Source of the DNA: Methyloradius palustris
GTDB lineage: Bacteria; Pseudomonadota; Gammaproteobacteria; Burkholderiales; Methylophilaceae
Length of the DNA: 64,000 bases
Assembly: GCF_019703875.1 (NCBI RefSeq)
Contig: NZ_AP024110.1
Span: 1,550,001-1,614,000 of the forward strand
Direction: 5' to 3'
The position numbers and the translations under genes are program-made. Below are positions 52,573-62,799 of this stretch, piece after piece. How positions within the stretch are numbered: position 1 is the stretch's first letter; every line of letters begins with the position of its first letter. The notes below the pieces were generated by a model, which was not told the DNA's origin, searched no databases, and saw only the letters and a list, made by a program, of their open reading frames with translations.

Positions 52573-53983
52573 TTTTAGTCTTTTTAACGCTTTTTTCTTT
52601 CAGCGAAGCATCACGATGCGCCATGCGGTCTTCTGGCTTTTTCTCATGCGTCGCTATCCCCCAACGTAATTCCTCGTCTTGGTTGTATCGTTTTTTAAGC
52701 TGCCATGCGATCTGCGCACGCGCCAGCTCTACGCCAAGGTAGAACGCATGTGAGGCATCATCATCCACCTTTAAACATTGGTAAAGCGCGAAAGGATCTG
52801 TTGATTGGAATATGCCATCGCGATTAAAGATATGCACGCCATCTTCACTCACTTGTATGCGAAAACTTGGATCTTTGATTTGTGCTGCAATTTCCTGGAT
52901 TTCTGCTGCCGTGTAGGTAAATGGGCGCCTGTCATGCAAGCCCAATAAACCATCACTGTAATCTCGCGGCAAACGTCGATCTTCACGTGCAGCAAACATC
53001 ACACGCCTTGCGATATCAGCCTCTGCGACCGCATTCACAGCATGCGGGCTAACTGAGGTGGCTAAGACGGCATTAATATTAAGCTCACTGATAATACCGA
53101 ATAAAATCGCGTTGATACCCGTAGTATCAGCATCAGTAAGCTCAGTAAGATTACCCACGCCCATCATAATTTGAATTTCAGGGTAATGTTTCCGTAAACG
53201 CTGGTAGCGAACGATCGACTGGGTAAAGCCGAAGGGAATAGGGTCAAGTATCGCATCCGCAATAAAAGGCTTCCCTTTAGCTTGCATGGCATCAATCGCT
53301 CGATATAAAGATGGCAAGCTACCGACTTTTGCAGGAATCAGAATGGGCGTTGAAGCGACTTCATCGGCAATCCATAAGGTTTTTTCTGTGAGGCTTAAAA
53401 GATAATCTGCACCCGCCTTACCAGCCAGCAATAAATCATCGTTATTGAGGGAATCAACGCTGACTTTAAAACCTTGAGATTGTAGTGCCTGAATGGCATC
53501 GACCAAATGTGGAAATGGTGTGTTAGGTAAGCAACCAAGGTCAATGACGTTAGCACCCTGCTTTTTGTAATGCTCTGCACGCGCAACGATGCCTTCCAAG
53601 GTGAGCTCGGGCGCCTCTACGATTTCAGCAAAGATTTTTACGTCATACATGGAGATGTCCGGCGCCTTGCCGCCACGGCCAAAAAACTGCGGTAAATCTT
53701 TCAAGTCTTCAGGGCCTCGTTCTACGGGAATCCCATATTTCTCTTCCAGAATACGCAAATCTCCGCGGCATAAGCCAGGCACCAGCAATTTATCAGCATC
53801 GCCGACATCGTTTAATCGGCGAACAATCAATTCTGGCGTCATCAAGGCTGCAACAGAAACACCAATTTGGGCGACTCTGTATTTGAAATCAAGGCCTTCG
53901 GCAGAAGCTTGCATGCCTTCAAGCACTTTGTGCAGGCTTTTTTCGGCAAGCTTGCCAGTTAAAAAGAGGAGGCTCTCAGCCAT
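52565..53983 (-). CDS. Dihydropteroate synthase-like protein (DUF6513), H4MPT pathway
   Basis: A 472-residue protein: an N-terminal domain (LLFLTGKLAEKSLHKVLE) and a pterin-binding TIM barrel resembling dihydropteroate synthase (GANVIDLGCLPNT, KVSVDSLNNDD, PFIADAILDPIPFGF). Such proteins occur in H4MPT clusters and are thought to join the pterin to the aryl side chain; that role is inferred from family context. It has a lysine-rich C-terminal tail. It overlaps the flavoprotein gene upstream by 25 bp and DUF447 downstream by 8 bp. Confidence 0.86.
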   Translation of the reverse strand: MAESLLFLTGKLAEKSLHKVLEGMQASAEGLDFKYRVAQIGVSVAALMTPELIVRRLNDVGDADKLLVPGLCRGDLRILEEKYGIPVERGPEDLKDLPQFFGRGGKAPDISMYDVKIFAEIVEAPELTLEGIVARAEHYKKQGANVIDLGCLPNTPFPHLVDAIQALQSQGFKVSVDSLNNDDLLLAGKAGADYLLSLTEKTLWIADEVASTPILIPAKVGSLPSLYRAIDAMQAKGKPFIADAILDPIPFGFTQSIVRYQRLRKHYPEIQIMMGVGNLTELTDADTTGINAILFGIISELNINAVLATSVSPHAVNAVAEADIARRVMFAAREDRRLPRDYSDGLLGLHDRRPFTYTAAEIQEIAAQIKDPSFRIQVSEDGVHIFNRDGIFQSTDPFALYQCLKVDDDASHAFYLGVELARAQIAWQLKKRYNQDEELRWGIATHEKKPEDRMAHRDASLKEKSVKKTKND

Positions 53984-54507
53984 GCTAATCTGGCCTGGAT
54001 AGCCGCATTGAGTTGCAAGATGTCAGCTGCGACTGTGGTCTGTTCAAACGTCTTCAGCTTTTCCATATTCTCGAGATCAATAGCGCGTGGGTATACTTTA
54101 ACCATATTCTCATGCGGTGCTTCGGATTCAATTTCAGGGGCGGTATCACAGGCAAACACAATGGTTGGCACCCGACATTTTCCAGCTTGCGCAAATACAT
54201 TGGTCACGAGCGTATCGGAAATACCATAGACCATTTTGGCAACAGTATTCGAAGTGGCTGGCGCTACCACCACCGTATGGTAATTACCTTGGTAGAAGAA
54301 CTCGACTGGCACTGAGCTGGCAGTTTTGTCCTGATATACACGCGCAACATGATGTTCATAACCATACTGCTTAATGATCTCAGCCGCTGCTTTACTCAGG
54401 AATAAATCGACATTCTCTAGCGGCTCGATAAGCTCAAGACATTCCCTAAGATAATGCCCTGAACCCGTAATTGCCCATGCCAAGCGCTGTTGTAAGATCG
54501 GCTTCAC
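53959..54507 (-). CDS. dmrB: Flavoprotein, dihydromethanopterin reductase DmrB-like
   Basis: A 182-residue flavodoxin-like/HFCD-fold flavoprotein (LAWAITGSGHYLRECLELIE; TVVVAPATSNTVAKMVYGISD). This pattern matches the archaeal-type DmrB known from Burkholderia xenovorans, which reduces dihydromethanopterin to H4MPT. It begins 6 bp after purA and overlaps the DHPS-like gene by 25 bp. The name is likely but rests on motif memory and context. Confidence 0.82.
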   Translation of the reverse strand: MKPILQQRLAWAITGSGHYLRECLELIEPLENVDLFLSKAAAEIIKQYGYEHHVARVYQDKTASSVPVEFFYQGNYHTVVVAPATSNTVAKMVYGISDTLVTNVFAQAGKCRVPTIVFACDTAPEIESEAPHENMVKVYPRAIDLENMEKLKTFEQTTVAADILQLNAAIQARLAWLRASSF

Positions 54508-54513
54508 AAAAGA

Positions 54514-55827
54514 CTATGCGAATGGATGGCGTAAAACGATAGTTTCATCACGTTCTGGGCCAGTGGAAACGATATCAACAGGCACGCCACACAACTCTTC
54601 CAGACGTTTGAGATAAGCACGTGCGTTCTGTGGCAAGCCGTCCCAAGTGTTCACACCAAAAGTGCTCTCTGACCACCCTTGCAATGTTTCATAAATTGGC
54701 TTGCAGCGCGCGACATCTTCAGCACCAACGGGCAGCATATCCGTGACTTTCCCATCCAGCTCGTAGCCAGTGCAAATATCCAGTTCGGCGATACCATCCA
54801 ACACGTCCAGCTTGGTAATGCACAAACCAGTAAGTCCATTGATACGGGCTGAGCGACGCAGTGCACCAGCATCAAACCAGCCACAACGGCGTTTTCGCTT
54901 GGTCACAGTACCAATTTCACGGCCTTTGTCAGACATCTGGAATCCAGGTGAATCAATACAGTCGATATCCAGTTCGCTCGGGAACGGACCGCCGCCAACA
55001 CGGGTAGTATAGGCCTTGGTAATACCCAACACATAATGCAGCATATCCGGGCCAACGCCTGAGCCTGCTGAGGCCTGACCAGCCACACAGTTAGATGAAG
55101 TGACGTAAGGGTAAGTGCCGTGATCGACATCCAGCAAAGTACCCTGTGCACCTTCAAACAGAAGGTTCTTGCCTGCTTTATGAGCATCATAAAGTGCGGC
55201 CGAAATATCAGTCACTAACGGACGTATATGTTCAGCACGTGATAATGCTGAATCCAGCTGTTGCTGAAAATCCACTGCTTCAACATTGAAATACTTGGTC
55301 AGTACAAAGTTATGGTAATCCAGCACTTCAGCCAGCTTTTCAGCAAACCGCTCTGGGTAGAACAAGTCATACACACGCAATGCGCGACGGGCGACTTTAT
55401 CTTCGTAAGTCGGGCCAATGCCCTTGCCCGTAGTACCGATTTTCTTGTCACGTGCAGCTTCTCGCGCGTTATCCAGTTTGACGTGATAATCCATAATCAG
55501 CGGGCAACCAGGGCTGACTTTCAGGCGGCTGCGAACTTCGATACCTTCTTTTTCCAGACCTGCGATTTCGTATAACAAGTGTCCAGCATCCAGCACTACG
55601 CCGTTGCCGATAAAACATTCAATGCCTTCGCGAACGATGCCTGAAGGTACAAGATTGAGTTTGTATTCACGCTGTTTTGCACCCTGGCCAATAACCAAGG
55701 TATGCCCAGCGTTATGGCCGCCCTGAAAGCGCACTACCCCTTGGGCATGATCGGTGAGCCAGTCAACGATTTTGCCTTTTCCTTCATCTCCCCACTGCGT
55801 GCCGATAACGACGACATTTTTTGCCAT
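54514..55827 (-). CDS. purA: Adenylosuccinate synthetase
   Basis: Condenses IMP and aspartate with GTP in AMP synthesis. 437 residues; P-loop-like GTQWGDEGKGKIVDWL at the N-terminus, QGGHNAGHT, GKGIGPTYEDK and CGWFDAGALRRS are all diagnostic. It lies between hisZ and the H4MPT genes, with only 6 bp before the DmrB-like gene. Confidence 0.97.
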   Translation of the reverse strand: MAKNVVVIGTQWGDEGKGKIVDWLTDHAQGVVRFQGGHNAGHTLVIGQGAKQREYKLNLVPSGIVREGIECFIGNGVVLDAGHLLYEIAGLEKEGIEVRSRLKVSPGCPLIMDYHVKLDNAREAARDKKIGTTGKGIGPTYEDKVARRALRVYDLFYPERFAEKLAEVLDYHNFVLTKYFNVEAVDFQQQLDSALSRAEHIRPLVTDISAALYDAHKAGKNLLFEGAQGTLLDVDHGTYPYVTSSNCVAGQASAGSGVGPDMLHYVLGITKAYTTRVGGGPFPSELDIDCIDSPGFQMSDKGREIGTVTKRKRRCGWFDAGALRRSARINGLTGLCITKLDVLDGIAELDICTGYELDGKVTDMLPVGAEDVARCKPIYETLQGWSESTFGVNTWDGLPQNARAYLKRLEELCGVPVDIVSTGPERDETIVLRHPFA

Positions 55828-55882
55828 AAATGAACTCTATTTAATAATATTTATAAATGATTAACGGATGATCGTTTTAAAA

Positions 55883-57052
55883 CTAGCTGACCAGTTCAGG
55901 TGCTGCAACCACTTGCCATTGCTGGTCTTTTTTGACTAACTTTCTGTCGCAATTCAATTCTGAGCGATGCGCTTCATGACCTGGTAATTCTTGTACTACC
56001 ACGTGTCCTTCTGCGCGCAGTGCTTCAATCTTATTAGCTAACGCCACATCCATCTCGTATGGCGCAAAAATACCTTTCGGTAGCTCTGCGAGAGGCAATG
56101 CAATTACGATGCCGCGTAAATCAAGGCTAAAGCCAGTAGCTGGACGCGCACGCCCAAACACTGAGCCGACTTCATCATAGCGACCACCCAATGCCAAAGG
56201 CCCAGTATAGCCTTGCGCATAGGCAGCAAACACCATACCACTGTGGTAGTGGTAGCCGCGCAATTCAGCCAGATCAAAGCTGACATTCGCATTCATATCA
56301 GCCAGCTTCTCACTGACTTGCCTTAAATCACTCAGCGCTTGCGTGATAGGCTTGGTAGATGGCAAATACTTCTGCGCATCCTCAAGAATCTCACTACCGC
56401 CATTCAACTCAGTTAGCACGCACAAGGCATCACGTGTAGCCTTATCAAGACCTATAGCAAGGTCACTCACTGCAGATTGATCTTTGCTCTGCAAGGCGCC
56501 ATAAAGCGCTTGCTCCAACGACGGTCTAATATTGGATTCACGTACTAAATGCCTGAAAATACCCACGTGACTAAAATCAATATGTAACGATTCTACGCCT
56601 GCGGCCTGCAGCGCCTTGATCATCAAACGCTGGATTTCAATATCACTCTCAACACTTGCGTGACCAAATAATTCTGCACCAATCTGCAATGGCTCACGCG
56701 TTTGAGCAAGACCATCTGGATTGGTTCTTAGCACACTACCTGCATAACATAAACGGGATACGCCTTGATTATTTAGCATGTGCGCATCAATGCGAGCAGC
56801 TTGCGGCGTAGTATCGGCGCGCACGCCCATCAAGCGGCCTGTCAGTTGATCAACCACCTTGAATGTTGCCAGATCAAGGTCATGCCCAACGCCTGTAATC
56901 AGCGATTCTAGATATTCGAGTAGCGGTGGAATGACATATTGATAGCCATGCACTTGGAATAAATCCAGTAGGCGACGGCGAAGCAACTCAATACGAGCAG
57001 CTTCGGCTGGCAGTACGTCTTCTATATATTCGGGGAGTGTCCAGTTACGCAT
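55883..57052 (-). CDS. hisZ: ATP phosphoribosyltransferase regulatory subunit
   Basis: HisRS-like regulatory partner of short-form HisG in histidine synthesis. 389 residues with class II synthetase-like motifs (VIPPLLEYLESL; RADTTPQAARIDAH; GGRYDEVG) but without the tRNA-binding anticodon domain, which separates it from HisS. Located between DUF2065 and purA, as in other betaproteobacteria. Confidence 0.94.
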   Translation of the reverse strand: MRNWTLPEYIEDVLPAEAARIELLRRRLLDLFQVHGYQYVIPPLLEYLESLITGVGHDLDLATFKVVDQLTGRLMGVRADTTPQAARIDAHMLNNQGVSRLCYAGSVLRTNPDGLAQTREPLQIGAELFGHASVESDIEIQRLMIKALQAAGVESLHIDFSHVGIFRHLVRESNIRPSLEQALYGALQSKDQSAVSDLAIGLDKATRDALCVLTELNGGSEILEDAQKYLPSTKPITQALSDLRQVSEKLADMNANVSFDLAELRGYHYHSGMVFAAYAQGYTGPLALGGRYDEVGSVFGRARPATGFSLDLRGIVIALPLAELPKGIFAPYEMDVALANKIEALRAEGHVVVQELPGHEAHRSELNCDRKLVKKDQQWQVVAAPELVS

Positions 57053-57061
57053 ATTGTTATT

Positions 57062-57262
57062 TTAATTGGCTAAAAAATGATGGGCAAACATGATGATACC
57101 CAAACCTACCAACATTGAAAGCAATCCAACAAATCTGAGTTGACCGTCTTTCAATGTCATCATGCGTTCAAATGTTTGCCGCCAGGCCTTTGGCGCGAGT
57201 AATGGAAGCAAACCTTCAAGCACTAACATCAAGCCAATAGCGACTATCAATGTAGTGCTCAT
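57062..57262 (-). CDS. DUF2065 small membrane protein
   Basis: A 66-residue protein with TM segments at about 3-20 and 44-62. MLVLEGLLPLLAPKAWR and RFVGLLSMLVGLGI match DUF2065, usually encoded between hflC and purA or hisZ. Function unknown. Confidence 0.9.
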   Translation of the reverse strand: MSTTLIVAIGLMLVLEGLLPLLAPKAWRQTFERMMTLKDGQLRFVGLLSMLVGLGIIMFAHHFLAN

Positions 57263-57311
57263 AGGTTAATCTCTTTATCTAAAACTGCTTAAACAGTTTA
57301 TTTCTTAACAC

Positions 57312-58184
57312 TTATTTTTTGCCGCTGGAATTACGCATGTACTTAAAAAAGTCTGACGTCGGCTCTAACACCAATACATCGCTCTTGCTTTTGAAGCTAC
57401 TACGATAGGCTTCAAGACTACGATAAAAAGCATAAAACTCTGGGTTTTTACCATAAGCATTCGCATAGATTTCAGAGGCTTTGGCATCGCCAGCACCTTT
57501 AGTATCCTGCGCTTGGCTATAAGCTTCAGCAATAATGACTTCACGTTGTTTGTCGGCATCCGCACGTATCTTTTCAGCAGCGCCCGCACCTTGTGAGCGC
57601 AATTCATTAGCTACGCGCTTACGTTCGGCTTCCATACGCTGATAGACAGATTCGCTAACTTCTTGCGGCAAATCCACACGTCTTAAGCGTACATCCAGCA
57701 CTTCAATACCCATCTGACGCGATTCACGGTCGGCACTTTGTTGCAGAATCTCCATGATCTTGCCGCGCTCACCTGAAACCACTTCGTGAATCGTGCGTTT
57801 ACCAAACTCGTCTCTCAGACCTGAGTTCACAGTTTGCGATAAACGACGTTCTGCTGCTAACTCATCGCCTTTAAGAGAAACATAGTATTTAGCAGGGTCG
57901 ACAATGCGCCATTTGACGAATGAATCAACCAGTACATTTTTCTTTTCGCTGGTTAAAAAGCGGTCAGGCTCAACCCAGTTTAAAGTCAAAATACGGTTAT
58001 CAAAATATTTCACATTATCAACAAATGGCATCTTGAAATAGAGGCCAGGTTGCTTTTTCACAGCAACAATCTCACCCAGTCTGAATACCAATGCATATTC
58101 ACGCTGATCTACAGTAAATGCCGATAAGCTGATGAGCAAAATCGCAGCAATAATACCAATTAAAACAGTACCTATACTTTTCAT
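57312..58184 (-). CDS. hflC: FtsH protease modulator HflC
   Basis: SPFH/stomatin-like membrane protein that with HflK cages FtsH. 290 residues: an N-terminal TM (about 4-24), SPFH domain (QREYALVFRLGEIVAVKKQP) and a charged coiled coil (GAAEKIRADADKQREVIIAE). 17 bp after hflK. Confidence 0.95.
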   Translation of the reverse strand: MKSIGTVLIGIIAAILLISLSAFTVDQREYALVFRLGEIVAVKKQPGLYFKMPFVDNVKYFDNRILTLNWVEPDRFLTSEKKNVLVDSFVKWRIVDPAKYYVSLKGDELAAERRLSQTVNSGLRDEFGKRTIHEVVSGERGKIMEILQQSADRESRQMGIEVLDVRLRRVDLPQEVSESVYQRMEAERKRVANELRSQGAGAAEKIRADADKQREVIIAEAYSQAQDTKGAGDAKASEIYANAYGKNPEFYAFYRSLEAYRSSFKSKSDVLVLEPTSDFFKYMRNSSGKK

Positions 58185-58201
58185 AATCTTGGCCCTATTC
58201 C

Positions 58202-59380
58202 TTATCTTGTCTCACGGTCACGGCTGCGGAAAGCGTCACGTGAGCGCAATGAATTGCTGTCTATTTCGGGCATTACTGTGTTTGGCGGAACACTAGGTGC
58301 GGCGGCTGCACCAACGGTAGCCGAATTAGTAGTGTTCATGAGCTTATCCAAAGGCAAGTAAAGCAGGCTATTGCCGTTTTTCTGGTCAACAATCACCTTG
58401 CTTACGCTAGATAAAATCTGCTCTTGGGCATCAATATATAGACGCTGACGAGTCACCTCTGGAGCACGCTGATATTGAGTCAGCACCTGCTCAAAACGGC
58501 TGGCATTACCTTTGGCTTCGTTCTCCACACGCAATTTGTAACCCTGCGCTTCTTCAAGCAGTCTTGCTGCAGTGCCACGCGCTTTAGGAATCACATCATT
58601 GGCGTAAGCCTGCCCCTCATTCTTTTGGCGCTCTAAATCTTGACCTGCTTTAACAGCATCATCAAAAGCCGCTTGCACCTGCTCAGGTGGCTGCGCATTT
58701 TGCATGGTCACGTTAACCACGTTAATACCTGTTTTATAGCGATCAAGGATTTCCTGCATGATCGCTTTGGCGCGAACAGCGACTTCTTCACGGCCTTCAT
58801 ATAAAGCAAAATCCATTTTGCTTTTGCCGACGATTTCACGAATAGCGGTTTCAGCCACACCGCGCACAGAGTCTTCAGCTGAGCGATTGTTGAAAAGGTT
58901 ATCTTCAACACTTTTCAGGTTGTACTGCACGGCAAACTGGATATCAATGATATTTTCATCATCGGTCAACATCAACGACTCACGCAGCTCCTTGCTCCTT
59001 GATGAGCGGCCTTCAGCCGTGCGGTAACCCACTTCAACCGTGCGCACTTGTTCCATGTTCACCACAGTGACGCTCTCAATCGGATAAGGCATGTGCCAGT
59101 GCGGGCCTTCAGCAGTGGTTTCAACATGCTTACCAAAGCGCAACACTACACCGCGTGAACCTTGGTCAACGATGTAAAAGCCTGTGGCAAACCAAACAAT
59201 CGCGACCAGCGCAATAATAGGTAGTATCGGCAAGTTTTTGCTGTCAAATTGGGGCGGTTTATCGCCGCTGTCTTTTTTACCAAAAAGCGCATTGATCTTG
59301 CGTTTAAACTGACGCAATACCTCATCCAAATCGGGTGGGCCTTCGTTATTTCGATTGCCCCAACCGGGATCATTAGCCAT
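58202..59380 (-). CDS. hflK: FtsH protease modulator HflK
   Basis: Partner of HflC. 392 residues: Gly/Pro-rich N-terminus, one TM (about 50-70, LPIIALVAIVWFATGFYIV), SPFH domain (DQGSRGVVLRFGKHVETTAE), coiled coil and a disordered tail ending in an Arg/Asp/Ser-rich stretch. Located between hflX and hflC. Confidence 0.95.
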   Translation of the reverse strand: MANDPGWGNRNNEGPPDLDEVLRQFKRKINALFGKKDSGDKPPQFDSKNLPILPIIALVAIVWFATGFYIVDQGSRGVVLRFGKHVETTAEGPHWHMPYPIESVTVVNMEQVRTVEVGYRTAEGRSSRSKELRESLMLTDDENIIDIQFAVQYNLKSVEDNLFNNRSAEDSVRGVAETAIREIVGKSKMDFALYEGREEVAVRAKAIMQEILDRYKTGINVVNVTMQNAQPPEQVQAAFDDAVKAGQDLERQKNEGQAYANDVIPKARGTAARLLEEAQGYKLRVENEAKGNASRFEQVLTQYQRAPEVTRQRLYIDAQEQILSSVSKVIVDQKNGNSLLYLPLDKLMNTTNSATVGAAAAPSVPPNTVMPEIDSNSLRSRDAFRSRDRETR

Positions 59381-59409
59381 AACTTACTCCGAAAAAATCA
59401 AATCAAAAA

Positions 59410-60549
59410 TTATATAACGACGCTTGCATCTAGCTGCGGCGCAGAGAGTTGCTGACGCAAGTACTGATAATGTTCAATCAATACCTGCCTGATCAAATCC
59501 AACCCTTCACCTGTTCTTGCTGACACTCTAACTTTGCTAATTCTACCATACTCATCTCGCTCCAACCCTGCTGGCAAGCCTGCTCTATCTATCTGATTGA
59601 GCACCAACACTTGGGGCACATCGGCTGTGCCGATTTCATTCAGCACCTTGTTGACTTCTACTATCTGATCTTCGCGATTGTCACTTGCGGTGTCCACAAT
59701 GTGCAACAACAGGTCAGCCTGCACAGCCTCTTCCAAGGTTGCACCGAAAGCTTCAACTAGTGCATGGGGAAGATGTTTAATGAACCCAACGGTATCAGAT
59801 AAAACTACAGCGCCAGCCTCTGGAATATAGAGCTTGCGGGTTGTGGTATCCAAGGTAGCAAACAGCTGATTTGCTACATAGACTCCTGATTGCGTCAAAC
59901 GATTAAACAAAGTGGATTTCCCCGTATTCGTGTAACCGACCAAGGACACTGTCATGACACCAGAGCGTTTACGTGAACGCCGCTGCATACCACGCTGCTG
60001 TTTCAGCTTACTGAGTTTCTCACGTAATTGTTTCACGCGTATTCTCAGCATGCGCCTGTCTAACTCCAGCTGGGTTTCGCCTGGGCCGCCACGCACACCG
60101 ATACCGCCCTTTTGGCGTTCCAAGTGAGTCCAGCCACGCACTAATCTTGTTGATAAATGTTCAAGCTGAGCAAGCTCTACCTGTAATTTACCTTCATGGC
60201 TTTGTGCACGTTGGGCAAAAATATCAAGAATCAATCCCGTACGATCAGCTACTCGCGCTTCAAGCATGCGCTCAAGATTACGTTGCTGTGAGGGGCTTAA
60301 ATCATGATTAAAAACCGCTACTTTGGCTTCAGCATCCTGCATCATTTGCTTGAGCTCATCGGCCTTACCCGAACCTATGAACAACTTGGCATCAGGCTTG
60401 GCACGACGACCTTCAAGCGTACCAACGATATTCATACCAGCACTGATAGCGAGCTGCCTGAGCTCCTGCAGACTCTCTTCGTAATCTGGCTCACCAAAAT
60501 CAATACTGACCAGAATGACGGCGTCACCACCCACTGGTCGATCAAGCAT
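59410..60549 (-). CDS. hflX: GTPase HflX
   Basis: Ribosome-splitting stress GTPase. 379 residues: HflX N-domain (ILVSIDFGEPDYEESLQELR), a glycine-rich arginine-rich linker (GGIGVRGGPGETQLELDRR) and a G domain with GYTNTGKSTLFNRL, DTVGFI and NQID. 24 bp after hfq, the usual hfq-hflX pair. Confidence 0.96.
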   Translation of the reverse strand: MLDRPVGGDAVILVSIDFGEPDYEESLQELRQLAISAGMNIVGTLEGRRAKPDAKLFIGSGKADELKQMMQDAEAKVAVFNHDLSPSQQRNLERMLEARVADRTGLILDIFAQRAQSHEGKLQVELAQLEHLSTRLVRGWTHLERQKGGIGVRGGPGETQLELDRRMLRIRVKQLREKLSKLKQQRGMQRRSRKRSGVMTVSLVGYTNTGKSTLFNRLTQSGVYVANQLFATLDTTTRKLYIPEAGAVVLSDTVGFIKHLPHALVEAFGATLEEAVQADLLLHIVDTASDNREDQIVEVNKVLNEIGTADVPQVLVLNQIDRAGLPAGLERDEYGRISKVRVSARTGEGLDLIRQVLIEHYQYLRQQLSAPQLDASVVI

Positions 60550-60573
60550 GAGTTTTAAACTTCAAAGATAGAA

Positions 60574-60813
60574 TTATTCTTCAGCGCTGTGGCTAGCAGG
60601 AAGGGTAACTGCCCTACCAGGCACAATGGTTGAAATGGCGTGTTTATACACCATTTGAGTGACTGTGTTTTTTAGCAGAATGACATACTGGTCAAAAGAA
60701 TCCACCTGACCTTGCAATTTAATACCATTCACGAGGTAGATAGAAACTGGCACATGCTCTTTACGCAAAGCATTTAAAAATGGGTCTTGGAGAGTTTGCC
60801 CTTTTACGTTCAT
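60574..60813 (-). CDS. hfq: RNA chaperone Hfq
   Basis: Hexameric Sm-like protein that pairs sRNAs with mRNAs. 79 residues: Sm1 (QDPFLNALRKEHVPVSIYLV and NGIKLQGQVDSFD) and Sm2 (YKHAISTIVP). Short C-tail. A GGAGCAAAAA ribosome site precedes the ATG. First gene of the hfq-hflX-hflK-hflC string. Confidence 0.97.
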   Translation of the reverse strand: MNVKGQTLQDPFLNALRKEHVPVSIYLVNGIKLQGQVDSFDQYVILLKNTVTQMVYKHAISTIVPGRAVTLPASHSAEE

Positions 60814-61017
60814 TTTTTGCTCCTTTTCTATGGAGTTATTATCAGTTATGAAGCTTTATCAGCCGTTATGCGATGATGTTATTCAACCTTTGTGGGGCTG
60901 ATTATTTGCAATACAAGTGATGCACAGAATAAAAGACCTGTAACACCTAATATTACTCATCGCATGAGTACGACTATATGAATATCAGTTTGTTCTAAAA
61001 ATTTCACAAAATATGTA

Positions 61018-62427
61018 TCAATGAGTATCAGTGAATTTTTTGATGCGGGAAATGACCTCATCACGCCCCAATAAATACATGACAGCATCAATACTAGGCG
61101 ACTGCGCATTACCTGTCAGCATGACACGTAATGGCATGGCAATTTTCGGGAATTTGAGTTCATGCTCTGTGACTACTTGATTGATCAGAGCATGAATAAC
61201 CTCGACTGACCACTCCAAACTAGCCAACTGATCTGCCATTGTTTTAATTGCGGGCAAAATATCAGAGGTGATGTGCTTGATAGCAGCCGCTTCGTCCACG
61301 GCAGGCATGTGATAAAAATAGGCAATGCTATCAGCAAGTTCGTTCAGCGTATTAGCACGATCGCGATATAGATCAATGACTTTCTGCAAATCTGGCGATG
61401 AATTACCCACACCCACAAAAACAGACTTTGACGCTAACCGTTTTGTAATATCAGCGGCCAAGTAGGCTAGATCAGCTTGTTTAATATAGTGTGAATTCAA
61501 CCAATTCAATTTTTCCGTATTGAATTGCGCAGCTGAAGGCGTGATGTGGTCAAGGTCAAACCAGGCACAGAACTGATCCATACTAAAAATCTCGTCATCC
61601 CCATGCGACCAGCCCAAGCGTGCCAGGTAATTCAATACAGCCTCTGGCAAATAGCCATCTTCATCATATTGCATGACGCTTACTGCACCATGACGCTTGG
61701 AAAGTTTTTGGCCATCATTTCCAAGAATCATAGATAAGTGCGCATATTGCGGAATATCCGCACCCAAGGCATGCAACATATTGATCTGGCGCGGCGTATT
61801 GTTGACATGATCATCCCCACGAATCACTTGGGTAATGCCCATTTCCCAATCGTCAACCACTACACAAAAGTTATAAGTGGGCGTGCCATCTGCACGCGCA
61901 ATAATCAGGTCATCCAATTCCTCGTTCGAGATATTAATCTCGCCTTTGACCATATCCTGCCAGTTGACCATACCCGTTTGTGGATTTTTAAAGCGAATTA
62001 CAGGAGGAATGCCTTCCGGAATAGGCGGCAATGATTTTCCTGCCTCTGGCCGCCAACGACCATCGTAACGTGGCTTCAAGCCCTGTTGCATTTGGCGCTC
62101 ACGCAATGCTTCGAGCTCCTCCTTGCTGCTGTAACAGTGGTAAGCCTTGCCTTCATTGAGTAACTTCTGGATCACCTCTTTGTAGCGCTCCATGCGCTGC
62201 ATCTGATAGAACGGACCTTCATCCCAACTCAGCCCCAGCCACCCCATGCCATCCAATATCGCCTGTACAGCTTCTGGAGTTGATCTGGCAACGTCGGTAT
62301 CTTCAATGCGTAAAATAAACTGGCCTGCATGCTTGCGGGCATATGCCCATGAAAATAGCGCGGTACGAGCACCCCCTATATGTAAAAAACCAGTGGGGCT
62401 TGGTGCAAAACGAGTACGAATTGTCAT
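61018..62427 (-). CDS. gltX: Glutamyl-tRNA synthetase
   Basis: Class I synthetase charging tRNA-Glu. 469 residues; the HIGH-type motif lies in APSPTGFLHIGGARTAL and the KMSKS-type motif is KLSKRHG. ATG 62427 fits the conserved N-terminus MTIRTRFAPSPTG. It stands alone, 200 bp upstream of the hfq start region; the 60814-61017 gap shows no clear terminator. Confidence 0.97.
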   Translation of the reverse strand: MTIRTRFAPSPTGFLHIGGARTALFSWAYARKHAGQFILRIEDTDVARSTPEAVQAILDGMGWLGLSWDEGPFYQMQRMERYKEVIQKLLNEGKAYHCYSSKEELEALRERQMQQGLKPRYDGRWRPEAGKSLPPIPEGIPPVIRFKNPQTGMVNWQDMVKGEINISNEELDDLIIARADGTPTYNFCVVVDDWEMGITQVIRGDDHVNNTPRQINMLHALGADIPQYAHLSMILGNDGQKLSKRHGAVSVMQYDEDGYLPEAVLNYLARLGWSHGDDEIFSMDQFCAWFDLDHITPSAAQFNTEKLNWLNSHYIKQADLAYLAADITKRLASKSVFVGVGNSSPDLQKVIDLYRDRANTLNELADSIAYFYHMPAVDEAAAIKHITSDILPAIKTMADQLASLEWSVEVIHALINQVVTEHELKFPKIAMPLRVMLTGNAQSPSIDAVMYLLGRDEVISRIKKFTDTH

Positions 62428-62799
62428 TGAACTGAGGTGTTTACTAAAAGCATAATTTTATCATGTCACAGAGAATTAATATCTTTAATACTGTCTCACT
62501 TAATATCCAAGCTTAATGAGCACTTGCAGGGATATTTCGATAAGCCTTCATGACTCTATAAATGTTGAGATTTGTACGAATTCGTTTTAATTCTAACAAG
62601 TAACAATGATAGTTCTGACTGGGGAATGCACAGTGCAAGGCATTCATAAGGTATGTTTACAGCAATCTAGCATAAGTATTTAATATCTAAATGTTTTTAC
62701 ATCTAAAATTAATTCAGGCATGATTCTAGCTAGATATTATTATGACATTTGAAAAATAATGTAATAAAAATAACGATGAATTACGGGAACGAGTGGTGA
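62428..62799. other. Divergent intergenic region upstream of gltX and the last gene
   Basis: About 370 bp of AT-rich DNA with no convincing ORF, RNA gene or strong hairpin. It should contain divergent promoters for gltX and the gene at 62800. Confidence 0.5.
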
